The translations under genes and the position numbers were made by a program. DNA of 64,000 nucleotides from Blasia pusilla (taxonomy: Eukaryota; Marchantiophyta; Marchantiopsida; Blasiales): positions 7,502,001 to 7,566,000 of the forward strand of contig CM114275.1 of the NCBI GenBank assembly GCA_050084515.1, given 5' to 3'. Positions 56,303 to 64,000 of this stretch are shown here, piece by piece (within the stretch, counting starts at the first letter, position 1; each line of letters opens with the position of its first letter). The notes beneath the pieces are model-generated. The model did not search any database. It saw nothing but the letters and a program-made list of their open reading frames with translations, and was not told the DNA's origin.

Positions 56303-57420
56303 CTAAATGTGCTCATGTGTCAATCGTTGAAGCTCCTCGGTCGAGCCCCACAACGACACCTCTCCTCCATAGAATAATGCGGCTACCATAACACTCCTCT
56401 CCATAGAAATGTCAGCGACGGGAGTATCCTCTGCATGGACATGTCCCTCAATCAAATCACTAGGCCAAGTGATGGTACTGCTAAATGTTGCTAAGGTTGC
56501 CATCTCTCATGGCCCTTACTCGATCATTGCACATGTGAATCGAATGGGTAATGAGCTAAGGCGCCCATCACCTGACTACCATCCTGGTCTATAGGACGTC
56601 GACTCCTCCTAGTAATCCAGGGAAAACCCCATCGTGTCTAACACTGCTCCACCAAGCAAGATGTCGTAGGACTCTACATCAATCACTATCACCTTGGCTC
56701 GCACCACGGACTCATCTATAGGATGTCCTGGGCAAATCCTCACCACGAGCTCATGTTGGGTGATATACTGTGTGGTACTCGCTCCACCCAAGGATGTCTG
56801 TATCCGGAATGGACAACGCTCCACATCACCTCTCGTCAAGCCCAATCCTCTTAATGACGCTGTCCCCAACATTAGGGGTTGCGCTCCTAAATCCAACAAG
56901 ACGCGCTGTGGACTAAAAGCTCTACCTCCGGCACTCACCAACTGGAAGACCTCTCCTCGGTTATCCAACAACACAACACCAGGAGAAGCCATGGCACGCT
57001 CTATCGCGGGTCTAGCGGGCATCTCCGCCATCCTAGTAGCTGCAGCCTGCCATGAATCTGACGTGGACGGCCCGAGCATCCGCTCCAACGGCAAGTCCAT
57101 CACCTCCTCTGCAATCACCTCCGAACGTGATGCAAGAACTCCAAATCCGCGCTCACATAGTGAAGCAGCCAGTCGAAAAGCCTCGACGGGCGTATCCCCA
57201 ACGTCATAACATCAGAAGAAAAAAGTAAAAGAGCGCGGTACACAATAATGGCCGCCCCCAAGAATGTGCTCGACATATGCCCCTCCTGAGCATCAACAAT
57301 AGCAGTCGTCGCACTCGCTTCTCCCATCGTCCTCCGTGCCTGGACACCAACAACATCACCAACTCTCCAAGAACTTTGATGAGGATCCATCGATGGGGTC
57401 CTCATCGTCTCGGACAACGT
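56303..57420 (-). pseudogene. Copy 2 protease and linker
   Basis: The minus frame has GVVLLDNRGEVFQLVSAGGR, VLLDLGAQPLMLGTASLRG (active-site DSGA has become DLGA), CPFRIQTSLGGASTTQYI, SYDILLGGAVLDTMGFSLDY and, after stops, MATLATFSSTITWPSDLIEG and SLWGSTEELQRL. The TSD-like junction of Copia-A in copy 1 is absent here, which shows the uninterrupted state. Confidence 0.85.
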
Positions 57421-57426
57421 GAAAGA

Positions 57427-58570
57427 CTAAGGAAGCTTAGTATGTTTCCTGGCTTTCCCTCGCTGTGGATCCAACTCTACGGCTGCTCCACACATCACAA
57501 CTACAGCTGCCTCCATTTGGGCAACCCCGCACATCCAACCAGGATCCTCCATATCTCTGGATGCTCCATATGATGTTGATGCCAGGAATCCGGCATCGAG
57601 TAATCTCAATGCCATAGCGGCCATCTGCTCCTGTAGCTGATGAATTTGAACAACCATCCTAGCCTCACGCCCGGAATCTCCCTCGATGTGTCCAGGTGGT
57701 AGGACTCTACCTCCTCCACGGGCAGCTCCACCACCGTGTCGGGCAACTCCAGCTCCTCGTCCCCCAACGGGACCACCTGGTGCACGATCTCTAGGCCCAC
57801 CCGGATCGGCTACTCGCTCTGGTTCCCTCTCTGGCCCTCGGTCCGGACGTAACTCAAGATGTAAACTGAAACACCTGGCGCGTGTATGACCATACCTCTG
57901 ACAATAGTCACACAGATAACCTCCTGGTGCAACACCATCTCCTCCTCCATGCTGAGGCATACGTCCATGACCCTGACGAGTGCAATGGCGCTGATGATGG
58001 GCTCCACCATATGACCAGCAAGTAATAGGAGGCGGCTGCTGTTGAGCCGCATATGAAGGCGCAGGTCTCTGTGGCACGGCCTCTAGGTATCCTCCCTGAG
58101 CTCGTGTTGCCACACTCGACCTCCTCCATCATGTTGTGGAGTCCACGTTCTTTTCAACATAGGGTGGTGCACCCGTGTCGCAGGTCGGACAATACCGCGA
58201 TCGCGTGAGCCTCTCGCCTGAGTGGCGTTGAACCCATGGTGGCTACGCTCTCCTCCATCATGTTGTGCTCAATGTTCTCGGCGGTCCTAATAACATCTCT
58301 CAACATAGGGGAGGTGTTCGTAAGCATAAAACCCCCTTTCGAACATACCGTTCCATGCTGTCAAACGGGTTGGGTCGCCAGAGTTCCTGGTCCCCTGTGT
58401 CCCGGTCGTTCCTGGTCGGTCCAAAGATCGCATACCATGACTGGATAGCGTGAGCCTCTTTCACCCCCTGAGTGACGTTGATCAACCGGCGCAACCAAGT
58501 GTAAGCCTCATGCAAACTCTCACCCAGGCGCCTCTAGAAGTTATGGATGCTCCATAACTTCTCCGTCCCC
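57427..58570 (-). pseudogene. Copy 2 gag with intact zinc knuckle
   Basis: The long minus frame 57427-58113 has CWSYGGAHHQRHCTRQGHG and CDYCQRYGHTRARC (CX2CX4HX4C, 57872-57915), then a Gly/Arg-rich stretch and an end block ALRLLDAGFLASTSY. Upstream pieces (58300-58515) show the RRLINVTQGVKEAHAIQSWY segment. The knuckle is complete, unlike copy 1. Confidence 0.8.
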
Positions 58571-58832
58571 GCACTCATCCCAAACATGCGGCACTCGATC
58601 TTCACTCTCCCTCCCGAGACGTGTAACGGTAGCTCGCCCAATCATCATCTCAACTCAAAGCAAAGAACTCAATAAACCACGGGGTTCAACGTGGGACAAA
58701 CACATGTCGACTACACGGTGCAACTCGGTCATGGAGCAATCAGCAAGTCATACTCCTCACGTAACGCAGTGCGGTTCCAGTGACCCCTTCTAAAACGTCA
58801 CTAGTGGAAGAGGAAGTAGCCCTCTCGACCCA

Positions 58833-58872
58833 CATTATGTGTCATGGACGGCTCCGTCCATGACACATAATG
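58833..58872. repeat. Perfect 19-bp hairpin made from gag sequence
   Basis: CATTATGTGTCATGGACGG at 58833-58851 and its exact complement at 58854-58872, with a 2-base CT loop. Its source is the gag segment around YVSWTE. Confidence 0.9.
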
Positions 58873-61124
58873 ATGGGTCATAGAAGAGCCTCCAGATGCC
58901 TCGATCTTACGTGCATATGGTTGATCAAAACATATGATGAGAGAACTCGTCAAAGAATCAATGGTAATCGCCCATGGGCCCCTCTAAATGCTCGAACATA
59001 CCATTGTTCCATGACTATGATAAACGGGTTGGAACAATTTAACCTAAAAATCGCCTAGCAAGAGTTCCATGGTTTTGGTCCGGGAGTCCACCAACTCCTA
59101 AACTCGCTATGAAATCGTGCAACTCAATCAATCCCTATCACCTACTCTTTCCTACTAAAAACACAAAGAACAATGAAAACCTGGGAAACACGGTCCTCTA
59201 CCATGGTCGCCCATCTTGTAAAGTAACTAAAAGTAAGACCTAAAAGTAGGACCACTCACAATATATGGTGATGTGCTCACAAACTCCTCTACATCCTCCC
59301 CTCGTTACACTCACGATGACACGTATGCCATGAGGTCAAGGGGATCCTCACGTGGAGACCCTCGGAACCTCTCCGTGCCATTCTTGGCTCTTGACTTGAA
59401 ACCTCTAGAGCTACTCTCTAAAAATGTTCACCACCTCGCCTCTCAAAGTCTAAATGAGCGAAATGAACGGACGCCGTGATGACCTCGTGCCCCCTCTCAT
59501 CTGATCACTCTCTCCTCATGAGTAATCCCTCAAGCACTCATCCCAAACATGCGGCACTCGATCTTCACTCTCCCTCCCCGAGACGTGTAATGTGCGGCAA
59601 CAAGCGGCATGGTGTGGAAAATCGACAATGCTATCATCTCATCGACAACCTACCCTCAACTCCGGACATCCCACATAGGTCTATGTCCCCTAAACCACAT
59701 ACATAAATGATGCTCTCAAAAAGATCCACACACCCAATATCCCCAAATAAACTACCTGAAAATCCCATTTGGGCAATCCCTCACACGTCGTTATTGGGGT
59801 AAAGGACCAAAATGGATAACCTGAACACATGTCGATGTTGCTCCTCAACAACTGCAAATCTTGACCCCAACTCGGTCATGGAGATAACTCCTCCAATCAG
59901 CAAGTCATACTCCTCAATCGACAATTCGATCAGGTAGTAAAAACGCTCAAAACTCCTCGATGGAAAGAGGGATTGTCTTTGAATCGGTTGATCATGTGAG
60001 AATCAAGCTTCAAGGACAGGTACGGTATCTGTGTTTCAAGGTCTCGTCAACATGTATTTGTCCCTCATTGGGATTGAAACAATACTGTACATAATTCTAG
60101 AGCTATGAGAAAACGTTTGAGCTTTCACCTTTATGGCCCAAAGACAAAAGATTATGGCATGTAGAAAGTAGGTGAATCGAACGGGCTCCTTTCATCGCAG
60201 CCCCAAGCCCCTAAACCTTTCAACCATTCACACTGGCACAGGAATAGAAATCAGACGATGCCAGACTGATTTGAAATGACAAATTGTGTGAGTTGAGCTA
60301 GCACCTCTGTTGTTCCCAAAACAACGGTACCATATAGAAGCTGGACTAGTGCCTCGTGAGAGTTCGTTGCCAATAAGCAACTGCTCTGATTTCATGTTTT
60401 CCTCTGGAACCAACTGATTATTATGGGTATGGAGAGTCTACAAGAGATGAACCCCATCTTCCGTCGCTGGGCCCACTGCTTAAAAACGTCCATCTTAGTA
60501 GGAGCACCAAGAGAAGTCATTGTCACTTAAGCTAATTCAGTTTGTTTGATCACAAGTTCAAGCGTGCATCGGAGAAATGGCAATGGGTTCTACTGCAAGG
60601 TATTTTATACGATGGGAAGTGCTTCATTTAGTGGGTGTGACGTTTATTTGTACCCTAAATGAGAACGTACGTTTGTTACGTGCAATTGCTGCCGAGTTTC
60701 CACGAGCCAATTTCCTGGTAGTGGTTGGAGAAAGTGCGGATTTGAAATGAGAAATGAGAGGATTCCCGACGAGAGACCAAATATGGTAATCCCAAAGCCT
60801 TTTGTAGACCTCCTATAATACCTCTTGTCATTGCCTCCCTCACAGTAACAGCCATTCCCTACTGTGCGAAGGACTCAACATGCTTTTCTGGCATCTGTAG
60901 GGCTGAAGTGAACGAAAGTGAGGAATTCAAACTTTCAGGGATTTACTTTACTTAAAATGTATGGATTAAACACCAGAGCTTATGCGCCTTGTAGATTCTT
61001 TCAGTGTGGCCAACCACATTGGAAACACATGAAAGTGTTCATTGATTATGACCAGTGAAGTACGCAACCACCGAGTGACCAGCTAGGTCATCGACGCTAC
61101 CCCTTCAAATAAGCCATGAGAATC
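58873..61124. other. Region between two DNMT-gypsy copies
   Basis: A diverged direct repeat exists: CATGCGGCACTCGATCTTC near 58590 recurs near 59551, and CAGCAAGTCATACTCCTCA near 58741 recurs near 59898. It is perhaps leader or LTR DNA of the retroelement. No gene was recognised. Confidence 0.45.
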
Positions 61125-61915
61125 TCATACAATCCCGGGACCACCTTCCCTGTAGGCATGTGATGAGGGAAAACTCACAAATGTGGGTAGTGCCATCCGA
61201 GGTTGGCCCACACGGTTCACCACTGCAATGAGAGACCGATCAATAACCCTCACCACCTGAGAAAGTCGCCCAGTATCCAAGATACTATCCACTATAAGGC
61301 AAGGATCCCGCTGCACTGCATCATATGCTTGACGTAGAACCTCCCTAGGCAACAAGTTTGTCCACCACAAGCGTGGACGATGTGCACGCGAGCCAACTTG
61401 CGCTGCATCCAAAAACACCGTTGGTCCAATCCAAGACCGCACCTCATGAACACTTGCCATCATCCGGGTCCGAGTATCACCAAAAAATGGAACATTCTCC
61501 AGAATGTAAGCTGGAGCACATGCCTAATGAACCTGAAGATGTCGTAACACTTGTTACATCTCCCAAAATAATTGAGACCTAGGGTCGTGTAATCCCTCAC
61601 CACGACCAACACGTGTATGACCCTGACATGGCCATCCAACATTCACCAAATCCACAGGACCAACCCTCTCAAGGTCTTGTGCCCCCAACAATGCAATGTG
61701 TGACGGCAAAGCACGTTGGTACCCACGAATAGATGATGGCGGCAACAACTCAGGATATCTCCACATCAACTGACCGATATGTCGGGATGAGACTCTATGG
61801 GCCGTCTCATCTCGCTCCACATACACGTATCTCCGCACAGGAATACCGGTATGCAACACTGCAGCCAAACCAGTGCTAATCCCACCAAAGAGATCTAACA
61901 CACAAATGCCCTTCG
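61125..61915 (-). pseudogene. Best-preserved retroelement C5-cytosine methyltransferase (copy 3)
   Basis: The minus frame reads VLDLFGGISTGLAAVLHTG (motif I, about 61862-61908), RRYVYVERDETAHR (motif II), GPVDLVNVGWPCQG (motif IV, catalytic Cys, 61621-61640), RSQLFWEM, ILENVPFFGD (motif VI Glu-Asn-Val, 61488-61499), VGSRAHRPRLWWTNL (motif VIII, about 61364-61393) and LPTFVSFPSS (towards motif IX). Two in-frame stops (TAA, TAG) lie between motif IV and VI at CAA/CAG-like positions. Motif X is lost by the break at 61125. All catalytic motifs that can be seen are kept. The AHR block and motif spacing suggest a DNMT3/DRM-like type. Methylation by such an enzyme could mark the element's own cDNA, which is an inference from the published charophyte case. 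Confidence 0.88.
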
Positions 61916-62492
61916 GCGGATACTGCCATACAATTGGTGTAGTATCCAAAGGGGATAACCCAACTGGACCAGAAGTAGGAGTCCACCGTGGGGCCTCCTC
62001 TTCCTCGTGAGGTATAACAGCCTCACACCAAGCCTCTTGCAGTAGGCGATTAGGCTCTTGGCGTAGTGCACCGCCTGAACTCCAAAGTGGCACATCCAAT
62101 GATGAGGATGCCACTGATGCAAAACTAGGGACCTCCTCTACCTCCTCATGCACAGGAGAATCCATAGCAGAAAGATTACCCTCCAAAAAGTCTCTTGGCC
62201 AAGTGACTACTCCACTAAAACCAGCCATAGATGCTAACACCGTTGGGGAAGACCCTCTTGGTCGAGCCCCATAAATAAATCTCACAGGAACCTGGCTCAT
62301 ACGTCCATCCCCGGACTGCCAACCAGGTCTATAAGATGTTGTCTCAGTCCAGTAGTCCATCGGGTACAATACTACTCCTCCAACTAGTACATCATACGAC
62401 TCGGCTGATGTGACCACTGCAGGTACTCCCAACCGGGAGCTATCAGTCGCATGATCTGGTCTCAACTGTACAGACAACTTCTCCCGTGTCAT
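61916..62492 (-). pseudogene. Copy 3 linker between protease and methyltransferase
   Basis: The same frame as the methyltransferase: ESYDVLVGGVVLYPMDYW, RPGWQSGDGRMSQVPVRFIY, VVTWPRDFLEGNLSAMDSPV, VPLWSSGGALRQEPNRLLQE and LSPLDTTPIVWQYPPKG. It has no recognised domain. The DTTPIVW block just before motif I is shared with copy 1. Confidence 0.75.
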
Positions 62493-62890
62493 AAATTGAG
62501 ACCTATCATTGGCTCCTCCAAGTCATGTTTGAATCTGGAATGGGCAAGGCTCAAGCTCTGACCTCCGAATATCCAAACCAATACATGCCGCCTTTCCCAA
62601 CATCAAAGGTTGGGCACCAGAGTCTAACAAGACTCTATCTAGTCTATACACCTGTCCTATAGGACTCACCAATCGGAATATCCCACTCCGGTTGTCCAAC
62701 ATACATACACCAGCTGTTAGCCTCTCACGATCAATGGTTGGCCGGACTAGTAATGGATCCATCTTCGCCGCTGCTGCTTGCCAAGTAGCACTGGTACTCA
62801 ATGCTACACCTGACATAGAGGGTCGCTCCACTACAACACCCTCATCCACCTTAGCAAGTGTAGCAGTAACACCCCCACGTTCACACAACG
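62493..62890 (-). pseudogene. Copy 3 aspartic protease
   Basis: VCMLDNRSGIFRLVSPIGQV and VLLDSGAQPLMLGKAACIGL hold the intact DSGA active site, followed by ELEPCPFQIQT and a stop (TGA) before LGGAN. This copy shows what copies 1 (stop at the Gly) and 2 (Ser to Leu) have lost. Confidence 0.85.
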
Positions 62891-64000
62891 TGGCTGCTAG
62901 CTGTTATACATGAGCTAAGTCAACTCCTAAAGCCATCAGCTCCGTGACCAAAAATAATGGGAATCCCAACACTGAAGTTGCCATCCGCAATATTGCACTG
63001 GATGCTGCATCCGTGTCTACTACACGCGATGTAGATGCCTCAATCCCCAATGTAGGCTCAATAGGCTACGCAGGAACCATGGATGGAGTTCTAAGCACCT
63101 CAGACAACAAGAATGAATGGGGAAGCCTAGCCTGCCTCCCAGCCTCACCCCTTTGTGGGTCCAACTCCATAGTAGCACCACGTGGCTCCTCTCGTAACTT
63201 TAGATGATGCCTCAACCTATGCTGCACTCGCCATATAAGAGAGATCATCCCCTCCATAAGAGGTGGAAGCCCCCCTGTTGCCGAACTTTGCTCTATCTTT
63301 GGATACCGACCATAGTAGCCAACCGCTCCAATCAAGCTCAATCGACAACCATAGCGACTCTGTCGGGATAGCCACCGTAGGCTCTCCAACCACTAGTCCA
63401 CCTCTACCACCTCAACCTCTCGGAGCTCCTCCACCATGGCCGCGGCCTGATCTCAACTTTGGATGAAGATCAAAGCAACGCTCTCGAGGATGACCTGGTC
63501 TCCCGCAATGATCACACTAAGTTGGGGCCGACCGAGGCCCATCCTCCAAAGTCCGTCTCCCATCCTCTTGGGGACAAAACCTCCTAACATGATCACCTCC
63601 ACATGTTCAACATGACTGTCCTTGCTGCAGGGCAACAAATGAAGGCAATGGTCTCTGCGCAAGTGTCCCTCTAGGACTTGACTGAGGTCGTGTGTACCCC
63701 CTACGACTCCCACTACTACTACCACCACCTCTACTACGAGACTGTGAGGTGGACTGCTCAACACGAGAAGTAGTAGTTATATCCCTACTGAATGCGGATG
63801 TCACCACTCTCTCCTCCACCATGTTAAGCTCAATCTTCTCAGATAGAGCAAACACATGGGTCAATGTGGGTGAATCATCACTCATAAGAGTAGCATCACG
63901 TACCCTACGACGCAACTCTCTATCCAAGATCCCATACCAAAACTGGACTACCTAAGCCTCAGTCACACCCTGGGTAATTGAAATCAAGCGTTGCATACAA
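62890..64000 (-). pseudogene. Copy 3 gag with zinc knuckle (partial)
   Basis: The minus frame at 63607-63927 (DRELRRRVRDATLMSDDSPT, HVFALSEKIELNMVEERV) matches copy 1 gag (LRKRMREGILLMKNSPT). It continues through CGGDHVRRFCPQ to a knuckle CDHCGRPGHPRERC (about 63477-63516) and a degraded spacer to the protease. The start lies outside the window. Confidence 0.8.

Larger units (their letters stand above)
56303..58872 (-). mobile_element. DNMT-gypsy copy 2, truncated before the methyltransferase
   Basis: On the minus strand gag, knuckle, protease and linker can be read in the same order as copy 1 and closely match it (for example TTAIVDAQEGHMSSTFLGAA against TPIVDAQEEHVSSTMLGAA). Coding ends at SLWGSTEELQRLTHEHI (about 56305), just before the position where copies 1 and 3 enter the methyltransferase. 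The sequence beyond has no DNMT motif. The right end is not clear; gag-like coding near 58800-58850 is folded back on itself. Confidence 0.8.
61125..64000 (-). mobile_element. DNMT-gypsy copy 3, partial at the right edge
   Basis: On the minus strand from 64000 down: gag, knuckle, protease, linker and methyltransferase, ending in a TGA just below 61125. Protein identity with copies 1 and 2 is moderate (for example linker LEGNLSAMDSPVHEE against LTEGHVHTEDTP), so it is a separate subfamily. RT and the rest are missing at the left; the sequence below 61125 has none of it, so the copy is broken there. Confidence 0.8.

Noticed and set aside
61125-61915. Host DRM or CMT methyltransferase gene
   Set aside because: It is in one frame with a retroelement linker and protease, repeated at other loci, and full of stops. 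There are no introns or UBA/BAH/chromo parts.

Overview
This window is nuclear DNA from a green plant. The evidence is plant-type Copia and Ty3/gypsy elements with initiator-Met primer sites, a plant-style Helitron terminus, spliced genes with GT..AG introns, and a metallophosphoesterase gene of the Arabidopsis At3g03305/TMEM62 type. The species cannot be fixed. DNA-methyltransferase-bearing Ty3 elements are known to me from streptophyte (charophyte) algae, so a charophyte or seedless land plant is my best guess. Only one gene looks intact; most of the rest is nested, decayed mobile DNA.

Layout. 1-4737: right part of an undescribed transposon-like unit whose broken gene combines a ParB-like exon with an N6/N4-methyltransferase-like C-terminus and has introns full of short palindromes. 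4738-13540: Ty3/gypsy chromovirus 'Gypsy-A1' (minus), interrupted by a tandem Copia derivative (6922-8339), a 735-bp palindrome element with a 9-bp target duplication (8558-9292) and a solo LTR (11394-12610). 13541 to about 30290: Ty3/gypsy 'DNMT-gypsy' copy 1 (plus), carrying gag, protease, a C5-cytosine methyltransferase domain, RT, RNase H, integrase and a C-terminal PHD-like finger. It is interrupted by Copia-A (14926-19845), a Copia-A solo LTR (21461-21803) and Copia-B (22035-27000). 30937-32995: second, truncated copy of the ParB/MTase-like family (minus). About 33970-35955: remnant of a protein-kinase-like gene. 36000-39323: AT-rich, no gene seen. 39329-46096: Gypsy-A2 (plus). 46102-48890: AT-rich. 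48891-50001: Helitron candidate. 50775-55123: metallophosphoesterase gene (4 exons). About 56303-58872: DNMT-gypsy copy 2 (minus, stops before the methyltransferase). 61125-64000: DNMT-gypsy copy 3 (minus) with the best-preserved methyltransferase.

How it fits together. The order of insertion can be read from target-site duplications: DNMT-gypsy is the oldest layer, Gypsy-A1 and the Copias landed in it, and the palindrome elements, Copia derivative and solo LTR landed in Gypsy-A1. Many stop codons and lost catalytic residues are C-to-T or G-to-A changes, as expected for long-methylated DNA. The most interesting content is two mobile families that each carry a DNA-methyltransferase fold: a retroelement with a cytosine methyltransferase plus a PHD reader, and a palindrome-rich transposon-like unit with a degenerate adenine/N4-type methylase and a ParB-like motif. 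All boundaries and family calls come from reading the sequence; no database search was possible.
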